Of a stretch of DNA of 34,053 nucleotides, positions 8,293 to 17,329 are shown piece by piece. Numbering within the stretch: position 1 is the first letter of the stretch; each line of letters opens with the position of its first letter. The translations under genes and the position numbers were made by a program. Below the pieces are notes generated by a model. The model searched no databases and was not told where the DNA came from. It saw nothing but the letters and a program-made list of their open reading frames with translations. The stretch comes from an uncultured Bacteroidales bacterium (GTDB lineage: Bacteria; Bacteroidota; Bacteroidia; Bacteroidales; Bacteroidaceae): contig CAMYYY010000033.1 in assembly GCA_947303715.1 (NCBI GenBank), positions 1 through 34,053 of the forward strand. The letters run 5' to 3'.

Positions 8293-10436
8293 AATACAGC
8301 TTCCGCCTCAGCCTCTGCCTCCACCATGGCCGCCTGGGGAGCTTTGTCCCTGCTGGCGTAGTAGCGGCGGGCAGCCTCCTGCTGGCGGGGGAGAGAGAAG
8401 TTGCTGACGCGCTTCATGTAGCCGATAATGCGGGTGAGATAGTCCACATCGGTGCTGTGGCAGCAGGGACACTCCTTGAGGTAGCGCTTGTCAATGTGGC
8501 CACAGTCGTTGCAGAGCGTGTTGGGGATGTTGAAGGTGAAGTAGTTGCAACCTTCGACGGCTGCCACACGCAGCAATTGGCGATACTGAGCCCGTGAGAG
8601 GTGACTCTCAAGGTTGCAATGGAGGGCCGAACCACCCGTGAGGTGCTCGACGTAGCGGCGTCCGTGCAGGCGGAACTTGTCAAGCACGTTCAGCGTGGTG
8701 TCCTCGACGATATAGAAGTATGAGTTGTAGCAGTCGCGCGGCACCTGGTAGCCGTCCTCGCGATCCCACTTGGCGTGCTTCACACCAACGTTCTCGGCGG
8801 GAATCATTTCGCAGTTGAAGAGGACGTCCTTCTTGCGGTACTTCTTGTTGTAGCGCTCGATGAGCCCCAGCACATCCTGGACGAAGCGTTCGTATTCAGG
8901 GTTGTCGTTGATGGTGATGCCGAGGAATTCAGCAGCCTCCACAAGGCCGTTGACGCCGATGGTGAGGTACTGGCGCGAGAGATTGATGTAGCCCGTGGTG
9001 AAAAGGGGAAGCATGCCTTTTCGGTCGAGTTCCTTGAGGTTCTCGTTGTAGCCGAGCTGTACTTTGTGGACGAGGTCGACGATTTCCTCGAGGTAGTCCA
9101 TGTAGTTGAGTCCACCGCGTACGGCATACTGGATGCAGCGGTTGAGGTTGATGGTGAGGACGCTCTTTGAACCTGTGCTTACGCCGCCGGCACCAAGGGT
9201 GTAGCTGAAACCGTTGTCCTGAATCTCGTTGCGCAGACGGCAGCACGAGGAGAGTGAGTCGGCATTATCGCTGATGTAGGTGAAGAAGGAGTGTCCCTCG
9301 GAGTACATCTCGGCAGTGAAGTCGCCCCATTCGGTATCCATCACGTCACCGTCCTTGCTGAGCAGGGCCATGGTCTCGACGGGGAAGGTGAGGACAGCCT
9401 TCGTGCGCTCCTTGTTAAACCACTTCATGAAACGCTTCTGCAGCCAGCTGAGTGATTCCCAATGAGGCTTCGAGCCATCGGGGAAGCGGAATTCGCCGAA
9501 GAGGCTCTCGAAGTAGTAGCGGTCGTAGTAGGAGATATTCCAGAAGACGCTCTGGTAGTTGCGTGCGCCGGCGGGCTGGTTGAGGGTGTAAACAACCTGC
9601 TGGAAACCGTCACAGATGACATTGTCGATGGTGCGCTGTTTCTTCGAGAGGTCAACGACATCGTTGGCGTGGAGGTAGTAATCCTCGCCGTATTCCTTGC
9701 CGATGAAGTAGTTCATGTACATCAGGAACTCAGGCGTGGCGCAGGCGCCGCTGAGCATGCTGGAGACCATGAACACCATGTTGACAAAACCGCCGCAGAA
9801 TGACTTGAGGTTGGTGGGGGCTGTGGAGATGCCGCCCAGGGGCCTAAGTCCCTCCAGCAGCCAGGGGTACATGGTGATTGAGGCACAGTAGTTGGCGAGG
9901 CTGGTTTCATCGTTTTTATAGATAAAGTGCTGGTTGAGCAGACGAAGGTATTTGTCAGGCAGTTCGCGGCCGTACATCTCGCGCAGGCGGTCGGTGAGAA
10001 GACGGCGGTTCAAGCGGATGAAGCTCTGCTTGGGCAATTCGCTGATGAGGGTGGCGATGTTCTTGTTCTCCACGTTGGCGTTGGCATCGAACTTGCTGCC
10101 GGTAGCAGCATTGGCGGCATCAACGTAGCCGGTGAGGAAGTTTAGTTTCTCCACCGTTTCGCGGTCCTCGGTGTGGTGTTGGCGATAGAGCATGTAGCTT
10201 TTGGCCACGGCAAAGTATTTCTCCGCCATCAGCGCCACTTCCACTTGGTTCTGGATTTCCTCCACGCTCATTCCATTACTAATATTCACGCGCGCGAGGA
10301 TGTTGGTGAGGTCTTCTTCGGTGGCAAACGTGCCGACCGAGAGGAATGCTTTGCGGACGGCGTTTTTGATTTTCTCAATGGAGAACGGAACTAAAACCCC
10401 GTTCCTTTTCACGATTTTCAGTTCTGAACTGCTCAT
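8286..10436 (-). CDS. nrdD: Anaerobic ribonucleoside-triphosphate reductase
   Basis: This 716-residue class III ribonucleotide reductase makes dNTPs without oxygen. It starts with an ATP-cone allosteric domain (IVKRNGVLVPFSIEKIKNAV, first 90 residues or so), followed by the large catalytic barrel. Near the C terminus is the zinc site formed by the cysteines of LCNDCG and CPCC, followed by the glycyl-radical loop RIIGYMKR with G672 as the radical residue. Length and order match the family. It is the first gene after a strong promoter at 10542-10571, which leaves a leader of about 100 bases. nrdG follows with a seven-base overlap. The gene fits an anaerobic lifestyle. Confidence 0.95.
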   Translation of the reverse strand: MSSSELKIVKRNGVLVPFSIEKIKNAVRKAFLSVGTFATEEDLTNILARVNISNGMSVEEIQNQVEVALMAEKYFAVAKSYMLYRQHHTEDRETVEKLNFLTGYVDAANAATGSKFDANANVENKNIATLISELPKQSFIRLNRRLLTDRLREMYGRELPDKYLRLLNQHFIYKNDETSLANYCASITMYPWLLEGLRPLGGISTAPTNLKSFCGGFVNMVFMVSSMLSGACATPEFLMYMNYFIGKEYGEDYYLHANDVVDLSKKQRTIDNVICDGFQQVVYTLNQPAGARNYQSVFWNISYYDRYYFESLFGEFRFPDGSKPHWESLSWLQKRFMKWFNKERTKAVLTFPVETMALLSKDGDVMDTEWGDFTAEMYSEGHSFFTYISDNADSLSSCCRLRNEIQDNGFSYTLGAGGVSTGSKSVLTINLNRCIQYAVRGGLNYMDYLEEIVDLVHKVQLGYNENLKELDRKGMLPLFTTGYINLSRQYLTIGVNGLVEAAEFLGITINDNPEYERFVQDVLGLIERYNKKYRKKDVLFNCEMIPAENVGVKHAKWDREDGYQVPRDCYNSYFYIVEDTTLNVLDKFRLHGRRYVEHLTGGSALHCNLESHLSRAQYRQLLRVAAVEGCNYFTFNIPNTLCNDCGHIDKRYLKECPCCHSTDVDYLTRIIGYMKRVSNFSLPRQQEAARRYYASRDKAPQAAMVEAEAEAEAVLC

Positions 10437-10541
10437 GGTTTTCAGTTTTTTTCTGTTATTTTTATGGTTAAACTTTTGCTTTTTCAGGTGTTATTGCGAC
10501 CTGCGGAGGGCATTATTTATCGCGCGGCGGCAAAACGGCTA

Positions 10542-10571
10542 CAAAGGTAGAATGTTTTCTGAAATCTACAA
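10542..10571 (-). promoter_or_regulatory. nrdDG promoter
   Basis: On the minus strand, TTG (10571-10569), a 19-bp spacer and TACCTTTG (10549-10542) match the Bacteroidetes promoter consensus. The transcript would have a leader of about 100 bases before the nrdD ATG. No known riboswitch or operator was recognised in the leader. Confidence 0.7.
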
Positions 10572-10842
10572 AGGAAAAAACGAACAATTTTTCTTTTTGG
10601 AAACTTTTTTTCTTTTACCCCATTTCAGAGCTATTTATGGGGGCACTTTCCGGAAATATTTCTTTTGACAAGGCTTCGCTTGTGTTACAAAAGGTGCAGC
10701 ATGTCGTAAACTCAAATCAATCATTAGACCACAATTCTTGTTTATTTTGGTGGCTTATCGTGTCATGGCAGCATTTTTTTTCGTTGTAAATGAGTGTGTA
10801 TTATCTGACATCAGAATGACATAATCAAGGAATACCTTTTTT

Positions 10843-10974
10843 TCATCGCAATGAAAAGAATTAATCATTGCAGTGAAAACAATCTTTCATTGCGATGAAA
10901 ACATTTAATCATTGCGATGAAAACATTTAATCATTGCAATGAAAACTTCAAACCATTGCGATGAAAACTTCCTG
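10843..10974. repeat. Six tandem 22-bp repeats with palindromic core
   Basis: Six units start at 10843, 10865, 10887, 10909, 10931 and 10953, each exactly 22 bp long. The core is TCATTGCGATGAAAAC; units 3 and 4 are identical, and unit 5 carries a perfect CATTGCAATG palindrome. The 22-bp step is close to two helical turns, so all the cores face the same side of the DNA. The array lies in the roughly 1-kb gene-free stretch between nrdD and the decayed gene at 11153-11361. The rest of 10575-10842 and 10975-11094 shows no gene or clear signal. Confidence 0.85.
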
Positions 10975-11094
10975 TCCTTTGATCCCGCACAGACAACGAG
11001 CCTTTTACGCATGGTATAAAACCCTTTTCCTCAGATGTGGGAAATGGCCTTCTTTTCACCCCAAATCTAATGACTGATTTTGGCTGAAAAGGAA

Positions 11095-11138
11095 AGCCCT
11101 TTCAATCTTTTGACTGATCGAAAGAGCTAAAAAGGGCT
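11095..11138 (-). terminator. Hairpin downstream of the decayed gene
   Basis: AGCCCTTT (11095-11102) pairs with AAAGGGCT (11131-11138). An alternative nested pairing joins CTTTCAATC with GATCGAAAG with one mismatch. On the minus strand the stem is followed by a T-rich run (TTTCCTTTTC), as expected of an intrinsic terminator placed just after the remnant gene. Confidence 0.5.
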
Positions 11139-11152
11139 GATATCGCTGCTTA

Positions 11153-11361
11153 TCAGCGGATGATAGTCTTGATGGTTTTTTCGCCTACGACCTTGATGTA
11201 AATACCAGGCTGCACAGGTGCAGCAATGCAGTTTCCTGTGAGGTTAAACCAGGCGATTGCGGTGTTATTCTTTTTTACCCTAACCTTTGCAGACCACATC
11301 GGCATTAACAATTGCCGACACAGTCAGCAGCATAAGTAAAAAAAGAAGTAAATTTCTGCAT
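11153..11361 (-). pseudogene. Remnant of a secreted protein: signal peptide plus C-terminal tail
   Basis: On the minus strand, an ATG at 11361 starts MQKFTSFF. After a run of seven T, the reading continues in another frame as LMLLTVSAIVNAD, together a convincing signal peptide. A third frame then encodes AIAWFNLTGN and APVQPGIYIKVVGEKTIKTI before a stop at 11153. That tail has the pattern of the short C-terminal domains on many secreted Bacteroidetes proteins (Trp/Tyr-x-L-x-G, then P-GIYI and a basic end). The middle of the protein is missing. The remnant keeps a promoter (11392-11421) and a terminator-like hairpin, so it may still be transcribed. At least two frameshifts and a large deletion are needed to explain it. 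Confidence 0.6.
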
Positions 11362-11391
11362 GGTTACATTAATTAATAATAAATTTGGGAG

Positions 11392-11421
11392 CAAAAGTAG
11401 CGAGAATCCCGTAGTTCTCAA
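11392..11421 (-). promoter_or_regulatory. Promoter of the decayed gene
   Basis: On the minus strand, TTG (11421-11419), a 19-bp spacer and TACTTTTG (11399-11392) match the consensus and lie 31 bp before the remnant's ATG. It faces away from the plus-strand gene at 11456, whose own promoter is unclear (TACTTTTA at 11432-11439 is only a weak candidate). Confidence 0.6.
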
Positions 11422-11455
11422 AATTTATTTGTACTTTTACCGCGTTTTTCTTAAA

Positions 11456-11620
11456 ATGACTATAACAATGGAATCGAACGAAGCAAATGAGGAGAAGATA
11501 ATATCGTTCCAGAAGCCTTCTAAGCGGCGTCGCTGGACGGGTTTCCCTATCTGGGTATGGCTATTGCTGTTGGCTGTGGTTGTCGGACTTTACATCGGGC
11601 TGAGCCTTAAGTATAAGTAA
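11456..11620 (+). CDS. Small single-span membrane protein
   Basis: This predicted protein has 54 residues, or 50 if translation starts at the second ATG (11468). A charged N-terminal half ends in a KRRR patch, followed by one transmembrane helix (FPIWVWLLLLAVVVGLYIGL) and a short basic tail. The family is not recognised. It lies 19 bp before ruvX and is probably co-transcribed with it. A longer reading from 11360 would have to cross the upstream promoter region and is not favoured. Confidence 0.6.
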   Translation: MTITMESNEANEEKIISFQKPSKRRRWTGFPIWVWLLLLAVVVGLYIGLSLKYK

Positions 11621-11639
11621 GGATTAGCGGTCAGAACAA

Positions 11640-12068
11640 GTGGCAAGGATATTGGCTATTGACTACGGCAAGGCACGAACGGGGTTGGCGGTAACTGACC
11701 CGATGCAGCTAATTGCGAACGGTCTTACAACGGTGGAGACGTCACGTCTGGAGGCGTTCATCCTAGACTATGTCGGCAAGGAACCTGTGGAGCGCATTAT
11801 TATCGGTCGTCCTACACAAATGAATGGTGAGGATTCGGAGAACATGCGCCGCATCACGCCCTTCGTGAACCGTCTGCGTAAGCTACTGCCTGACGTCCCG
11901 GTGGAGTATGTCGATGAACGCTTCACCTCCGTGCTTGCCCATCGAGCGATGATTGACGGCGGACTCCACAAGAAAGCGCGTCAGAACAAGGCCCTTGTCG
12001 ATGAAATCAGCGCTACTATCATCCTCCAAAGCTACATGGATTCCCTTCGCTTCAAGATTAGTAAATAG
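11640..12068 (+). CDS. ruvX: Putative pre-16S rRNA nuclease / Holliday junction resolvase-like YqgF
   Basis: This 142-residue RNase H-like protein is of the YqgF/RuvX family, implicated in 16S rRNA 5' maturation and earlier annotated as a Holliday junction resolvase. Landmarks are [15 protein letters not shown] with the first catalytic Asp, YVDERFTS with the Glu, and [14 protein letters not shown] with the final acidic residue. The start is a GTG at 11640; the product begins [10 protein letters not shown], which matches the family's N terminus. Length is normal. It is followed 23 bp later by def. Confidence 0.9.
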   Translation: MARILAIDYGKARTGLAVTDPMQLIANGLTTVETSRLEAFILDYVGKEPVERIIIGRPTQMNGEDSENMRRITPFVNRLRKLLPDVPVEYVDERFTSVLAHRAMIDGGLHKKARQNKALVDEISATIILQSYMDSLRFKISK

Positions 12069-12091
12069 CAAATTGTTATTATAAATTAAAC

Positions 12092-12649
12092 ATGATATTA
12101 CCGATTTATACCTACGGCCAACCGGTGCTGCGCAAGGTGGCTGAAGACATCACCCCCGATTATCCCGAGCTGCCGCAGTTGATTGAGAACATGCAGGAAA
12201 CACTTGTCCATGCCGATGGTGTGGGCTTGGCTGCACCTCAGGTGGGGCTCCCCATCAGAGTCGTTATCATTGATCTCCGTCCTCTGGCTGATGACATGCC
12301 CGAGTTTGCCGAATTCCGCAAGACGTATATCAATGCCCACATTCTGGAAACGGAGGGGGAGGAGGAGGTTTTCGAGGAGGGCTGCCTCAGTCTGCCGGGC
12401 ATCCACGAGAAGGTGACGCGCCCCACAAAGGTACACGTCCGCTACATGGATGAGCAGTTCGAGGAACATGACGAATGGGCCGAGGGTTATCTGGCTCGCG
12501 TTATGCAGCATGAGTTCGACCACCTCGAAGGGCGCATGTTTATCGACCGCATATCCCCCCTTCGCCGTCAGATGAATAAGGGTAAACTCAATGCCCTGCT
12601 GGCTGGCAAAGCCCATTGTGACTACAAGGTGAAAACGGTGCGAAAGTAG
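12092..12649 (+). CDS. def: Peptide deformylase
   Basis: This 185-residue enzyme removes the formyl group from nascent proteins. All three family motifs are intact: GVGLAAPQ at residues 43-50, EEGCLSLPG with metal ligand C98, and QHEFDHLEG with H140, catalytic E141 and H144. The sequence between motifs 1 and 2 and the length fit the type I enzymes of Bacteroidetes. It follows ruvX closely, a pairing common in the phylum. Confidence 0.95.
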   Translation: MILPIYTYGQPVLRKVAEDITPDYPELPQLIENMQETLVHADGVGLAAPQVGLPIRVVIIDLRPLADDMPEFAEFRKTYINAHILETEGEEEVFEEGCLSLPGIHEKVTRPTKVHVRYMDEQFEEHDEWAEGYLARVMQHEFDHLEGRMFIDRISPLRRQMNKGKLNALLAGKAHCDYKVKTVRK

Positions 12650-12700
12650 CCGTTTTGAATGAATACTATAGAATGAGAAATGAATAATCAAGTGTTTCGT

Positions 12701-14770
12701 ATGCGGCGTACAAAGACTATTTATTCTTCATTCTTTGTTCTTCATTTTTCAATATTCCTTTTATTCTCCATAGGAGTAAAAGGACAAATCAATACTGACC
12801 ACATGATGATGGTGGGGAGGAACGCCTTGTACTTCAAGGACTTTGTTCTCTCCATCCAGTATTTCAATCAGGTTATCAACGCCAAGCCCTATCTCTACGA
12901 GCCCTACTTCTTCCGCGGTCTGGCGAAGTTTTATCTCGATGACTTTGGAGGAGCAGAGTCCGACTGCACGCAAGCCATCGACCGCAACCCCTTCGTGGCA
13001 GATTGCTATCAAGTGAGAGCTCTGTCCAGGATGCGGCAGGGAAATTTCGACGGAGCCATCAGCGACCCTGAGAACGAGGGCATTTGGCACAATATGGCGC
13101 TTTGCTACGGACACACTGAGCGTTTCGACGAAGCCATCGGTGTGCTCGACACTTTGCATCATATTGCCCCGAAATATACGCCAGCACTTACCATTCGTGC
13201 GCAGGTCAACATCCAGCGGCGCGACACAGTAGCGGCCTATGCCGACATCGCCGAGAGCATGAAGGTTGACAAGTATAATTCTGCGGCGTACTCCATGCGT
13301 GCAACCCTCTATATGCAGCAGGAACGCTATGCTGAAGCAGAGGAGGACCTGACGTATGCCATCCACCTCATGCCCTCGTCGAATGACTACATTAATCGTG
13401 CTTTGGCACGCTATCACCAGCAGAATCTGCGTGGAGCTATGAGCGACTACGACATCGCCATCGACATGGACGCTAACAGCTTCCTCGGACATTACAACCG
13501 TGGTCTGCTACGAGCTCAAGTAGGCGACAATAACCGCGCCATCGAGGATTTCGACTTTGTCATCAGTCGCGAGCCAGATAATACAATAGCTGTCTTCAAC
13601 CGCGCTCTGCTTCGCATGCAGACGGGTGACTATGAGGGGGCCGAGGCTGATTTCACAGCTGTTCTGACAGAGTACCCGAAGTTCCTCTACGGCTATGAGT
13701 GCCGTGCCGAGGTACGCGATCGTCTGGGTAAGCGTAAACTGGCGGAGGAGGACCGCATTGTGCTGCTGAAGGCACAGCTTGCTTCGTGGGGCGGAGGCGA
13801 CACCCGTCAGGACGATGACGAGGAGGATGAGGGGGAGGAAAGCGATGTCCGCCGCAAGTCTGACCGCAACGTTAAGAAGTACAAGCGGCTGGTGATTGCT
13901 GACGATGACCTTGCCTTGGAAGGTAACGAATATGCCTCCGAATACCGTGGCAAGGTGCAGAACCGCAACATCCATGTGGAGATGCTTCCGCTATATGTTG
14001 CCACGTGCTACGAACGATCATCAGGGCTTCCGCGCAGTATTGCTTACCATCACGACCTTGATGCCTTGAACCGCAACGGCGGATTGCCACGTCCCCTCAT
14101 CGTCACGGCCTCCGAATCGCCCCTTACGGAGGAGCAGATAGCATTCCACTTTGCCGACATCAATGAACAGACGCGTCTTATAGCACAGTCGGCGGCGGGC
14201 GATGGAGAGGAAGATGGAATTGCCAGTACAACGCCGCAGACAGCTGTACACTGGTTTGCGAGGGGGCTCGACTTCTATCTGGTACAAGATCTCATCAGCG
14301 CCATTGCCGACTATTCCAGCGCTATCGCAGCCGACGGTAGCCTCTGGGTAGCCTATTTCAACCGTGCCGTGGCCCGATACAAGCAGGCGCAGATTGAAGG
14401 CCGCAATGACGATGCACAGGAGTTCATGGGTGGAGCAGGTGCGGCGGATAACACCTCGGTCGGCACTGGGTACACCTCCTATCAGCTCTGTCTGGCCGAT
14501 CTCGGAAAGGTCATTGACCTTGCCCCAGACTTTGCCTATGCCTGGTACAACCGCGCGAACATCCATGCCATGATGCATGACTATAACGCTGCCATTGCCG
14601 ACTACAACGAGGTCATTGCCATGAATCCCTCGTTTGCCGAAGCCTACTACAACCGCGGTCTGGCGCGCCTTTTCCTTGGACAAAACGAGCAAGGCACACG
14701 CGATCTCAGCAAGGCCGGCGAATTAGGCCTTTATGGCGCATACAACCTTATCAAACGCTTTGGCGAGTAG
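12701..14770 (+). CDS. Secreted tetratricopeptide-repeat protein
   Basis: This 689-residue protein has a signal peptide (RRTKTIYSSFFVLHFSIFLL, cleavage near VKGQ) and many TPR units. Two blocks of repeats are visible, roughly residues 30-370 and 505-680, with signatures such as YNRGLARLFLGQNEQGTRDL and AYYNRG. Between them is an acidic stretch (DDDEEDEGEESD) followed by a segment without clear repeats. TPR proteins act as scaffolds, and no enzymatic motif is seen. The ATG at 12701 is preferred over 12680 because it places the basic residues and hydrophobic core of the signal peptide at the N terminus. It follows def by 51 bp and probably belongs to the same transcript. The partner is unknown. 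Confidence 0.82.
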   Translation: MRRTKTIYSSFFVLHFSIFLLFSIGVKGQINTDHMMMVGRNALYFKDFVLSIQYFNQVINAKPYLYEPYFFRGLAKFYLDDFGGAESDCTQAIDRNPFVADCYQVRALSRMRQGNFDGAISDPENEGIWHNMALCYGHTERFDEAIGVLDTLHHIAPKYTPALTIRAQVNIQRRDTVAAYADIAESMKVDKYNSAAYSMRATLYMQQERYAEAEEDLTYAIHLMPSSNDYINRALARYHQQNLRGAMSDYDIAIDMDANSFLGHYNRGLLRAQVGDNNRAIEDFDFVISREPDNTIAVFNRALLRMQTGDYEGAEADFTAVLTEYPKFLYGYECRAEVRDRLGKRKLAEEDRIVLLKAQLASWGGGDTRQDDDEEDEGEESDVRRKSDRNVKKYKRLVIADDDLALEGNEYASEYRGKVQNRNIHVEMLPLYVATCYERSSGLPRSIAYHHDLDALNRNGGLPRPLIVTASESPLTEEQIAFHFADINEQTRLIAQSAAGDGEEDGIASTTPQTAVHWFARGLDFYLVQDLISAIADYSSAIAADGSLWVAYFNRAVARYKQAQIEGRNDDAQEFMGGAGAADNTSVGTGYTSYQLCLADLGKVIDLAPDFAYAWYNRANIHAMMHDYNAAIADYNEVIAMNPSFAEAYYNRGLARLFLGQNEQGTRDLSKAGELGLYGAYNLIKRFGE

Positions 14771-14777
14771 GAACGAG

Positions 14778-14871
14778 ACGTTTATTCGGGGGCGCTGTCC
14801 TAACAGAAGGGGGCGTTGTCACGTCAGAAAGGGGCGCTGGCGGATTATCAGGGGGCGTTTCCAGACAATCC
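14778..14871 (+). repeat. 21-bp tandem array C with constant and variable halves
   Basis: A GGGGGCGCTG-like block recurs at 14788, 14809, 14830 and 14851, exactly 21 bp apart. The 11 bases between blocks differ in every unit. The array starts just after the TPR gene stop and ends about 120 bp before the promoter at 14990, with its G-rich strand on the coding strand of the downstream gene. It resembles arrays A (7-162) and D (21499-21575) in period and G-rich block. Confidence 0.78.
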
Positions 14872-14989
14872 TTAAAGAAGAAAAGTGATGCGTAATAACG
14901 TCACGATGCAGTAGTGCAACAACTATCACTTTTCAGACTTTTCCTTATTGTTTTTACCTATTTTTTTCGCTAAATAATGCTAACTTTCG

Positions 14990-15020
14990 TTGTCGATATG
15001 GGTAAAAAAGTTTACCTTTG
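14990..15020 (+). promoter_or_regulatory. Promoter of the DUF4954-SIS genes
   Basis: TTG at 14990-14992, a 20-bp spacer and TACCTTTG at 15013-15020 fit the Bacteroidetes consensus closely. The ATG follows 33 bases after the -7 element. Confidence 0.75.
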
Positions 15021-15053
15021 CCGCCGTAACAACGAACCAACATCGAATAAATT

Positions 15054-17285
15054 ATGGAAAAAGTAACTGTCCTACCCCCTGAGCGGCTGGTGAACGGCTG
15101 GATTGACCCCCAGTTTCTGCCTGCCGGTAAGGATAAATACTATCTGCGCAACAAGCAGGTGAAGGCTCCGAAGGGGGGATGGCGGCATCTTGCCAGCGAC
15201 GAAATCGAACGCCTTGTTAAGAATAATAATACGGCCACTTCGTGGGATACTATTTGGGTGACGGATGAATTTGAGCCCAGCATGGTGAAGAACAATAAGC
15301 TCTACGGTACCATCCGTATTGGGCGCGTGAGCACCAACGGCCTCCAGTACCACGACTTGCGTCTTCCCATCGGCATCACCAACTCGAGCATCCACTCATG
15401 TGACATCGGCGATGATTGCGCTATCCACGATGTTCATTACCTGTCGCACTATATTATCGGCCCGCGCACCATGCTCTTCAACATCGAGGAGATGTGTACG
15501 ACTGACCACGCGAAGTTCGGCAACGGTATCGTGAAAGACGGCGAAGATGAGGCCGTGCGCGTGAAGTTACAAGTGATGAATGAGACAGGTTGCCGTGAGG
15601 TGTGGCCCTTTGACGGCATCATCACTGCCGATGCTTACATGTGGGCGAAATACATCGACGACAAACCATTGCAACGCCGTTTGGAGGAGATTACCCAGGC
15701 CACCGTTGACCACCACCGCGGCTACTACGGCACTGTGGGCGAGGGCTGCGTAATCAAGAACTCCAGCATTATCAAGGACGTTAAGATAGGATCGTCGTGC
15801 TATATCAAGGGTGCCTCGAAGTTGAAAAACATCACCATCAATAGCTCGGAGAAAGAGCCCTCGCAGATAGGTGAGAACGTTATCCTTGTCAACGGCATCA
15901 TGGGCTACGGCTGCCGCGTGTTCTACTCGTGCACTTGCGTGAAGTTCGTGCTGGGCAACAACTGTAATATCAAGTACGGTGCCCGCGTTATCGATTCCAT
16001 TCTGGGCGACAATTCCACTATCTCGTGTTGCGAGGTGCTAAACAACCTCATTTTCCCCGCCCACGAACAGCACCACAACAATTCGTTCCTTGTGGCTGCC
16101 GTTGTGATGGGGCAGAGCAACATGGCCGCGGGTGCCACTGTAGGCTCTAACCACAATAGTCGTACGAACGACAACGAAATTGTGGCGGGGCGTGGTTTTT
16201 GGCCTGGGTTGTGCAGTAGCGTAAAGCACTCCAGCAAGTTTGCTTCGTTCACCCTGCTCACAAAGGCCGACTACCCCTCGGAACTTTATATCATGCTTCC
16301 CTTCTCACTCGTCAGCAACAACATGCAGACCAATGAGCTGGAAGTAATGCCTGCGTTCTGGTGGTTGCACAACATGTATGCCCTTGCGCGCAATTCGTGG
16401 AAATATCAGTCACGCGACAAGCGCATCACTAAGGTGCAGCATATCGAATTTGAAACCTTTGCCCCCGACAGCATGGAAGAGGCTATAGCTGCCCGCAAGT
16501 TGTTGGAAATCTGGACGGCAAAGGCATGGCTAAGAGAACAAAACATCGACGTTAAGGATTCCAATAACCTTAATGCTCTTAATAACTACACCGACAAGCA
16601 ACTGCGGGCTAAGGGCCACGAGCTGCTGGGTGGAGACCCTGCCATTGTAGACGGCCTCGACATCTTCGGTGAGAACATGGAAAAAGGTAAACGGCGTGTC
16701 CGCATTCGCAAAGTCTTCCGCGCCTATCATGCTTATGGCGATATGCTCATCCACTACGCCATGATGAACGTGCTGGGCTACATCGAAGCCAACCCGAGCG
16801 AGACGTTGACATCCATGTCCACCCTCCTTCGAAGCCGCCGTCAGCGGGAATGGATAAACCTCGGCGGACAGCTGATGATGACCACGGATTTCGACCGCAT
16901 TCGTGCCGACATCCGTGAAGGCAAGCTGAAAAGCTGGAAGGATATCCACAAGCGCTACAACGATATATGGAGGCGTTATCCCCTTGACAAGCTTCGTCAC
17001 GCCTATCTCTCGCTGTGTTTTGTCATGGGTGTAGATACTATGGACGGCGCAGCCTGGCAACAGGCCATTGACGCCGAGAAGCGTATTCAGCAGTACATCT
17101 GCGACGAGGTCTACAACTCACGAAAGAAGGACCACGACAACATCTACCGCCAAGCCACTTATCGCAACGAGGCAGAAATGGAGGCGGCTATCGGTACCAT
17201 CGAGGACAACACTTTCGTGCAGCAGATACGTCGCGAGACAGAAGTCAACCTGAAGCGTCTCGAAGAACTCCGTCTGAGACTATAA
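15054..17285 (+). CDS. DUF4954 family protein with left-handed beta-helix
   Basis: This 743-residue cytoplasmic protein contains a long series of hexapeptide-type turns from about residue 100 to 370 (for example VGEGCVIKNSSIIKDVKIGSS and GDNSTISCCEVLNN), as in sugar-nucleotide acyl- and nucleotidyltransferases. The C-terminal half is alpha-helical and rich in charged residues. The overall match is to DUF4954, found mainly in Bacteroidetes and without an assigned reaction. It starts a plus-strand run with its own strong promoter and is followed 44 bp later by a SIS-domain protein, which suggests a joint role in phosphosugar or sugar-nucleotide metabolism. That role is inferred only from fold and neighbour. 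Confidence 0.8.
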   Translation: MEKVTVLPPERLVNGWIDPQFLPAGKDKYYLRNKQVKAPKGGWRHLASDEIERLVKNNNTATSWDTIWVTDEFEPSMVKNNKLYGTIRIGRVSTNGLQYHDLRLPIGITNSSIHSCDIGDDCAIHDVHYLSHYIIGPRTMLFNIEEMCTTDHAKFGNGIVKDGEDEAVRVKLQVMNETGCREVWPFDGIITADAYMWAKYIDDKPLQRRLEEITQATVDHHRGYYGTVGEGCVIKNSSIIKDVKIGSSCYIKGASKLKNITINSSEKEPSQIGENVILVNGIMGYGCRVFYSCTCVKFVLGNNCNIKYGARVIDSILGDNSTISCCEVLNNLIFPAHEQHHNNSFLVAAVVMGQSNMAAGATVGSNHNSRTNDNEIVAGRGFWPGLCSSVKHSSKFASFTLLTKADYPSELYIMLPFSLVSNNMQTNELEVMPAFWWLHNMYALARNSWKYQSRDKRITKVQHIEFETFAPDSMEEAIAARKLLEIWTAKAWLREQNIDVKDSNNLNALNNYTDKQLRAKGHELLGGDPAIVDGLDIFGENMEKGKRRVRIRKVFRAYHAYGDMLIHYAMMNVLGYIEANPSETLTSMSTLLRSRRQREWINLGGQLMMTTDFDRIRADIREGKLKSWKDIHKRYNDIWRRYPLDKLRHAYLSLCFVMGVDTMDGAAWQQAIDAEKRIQQYICDEVYNSRKKDHDNIYRQATYRNEAEMEAAIGTIEDNTFVQQIRRETEVNLKRLEELRLRL

Positions 17286-17329
17286 AAAACATCACACCTT
17301 ATTATTAACCTACAAAAAAGAGTATTATT

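Noticed and set aside
10437..10541. Riboswitch in the nrdD leader
   Set aside because: The leader is about 100 bases, but no conserved riboswitch core, such as a cobalamin box, could be recognised.
10843..10974. CRISPR array
   Set aside because: The units are contiguous 22-bp repeats with no spacers, and there are no cas genes nearby.
14778..14871. Miniature CRISPR-like array
   Set aside because: Constant and variable parts alternate, but the parts are only 10 and 11 bp, far too short for repeats and spacers, and no cas genes are present.
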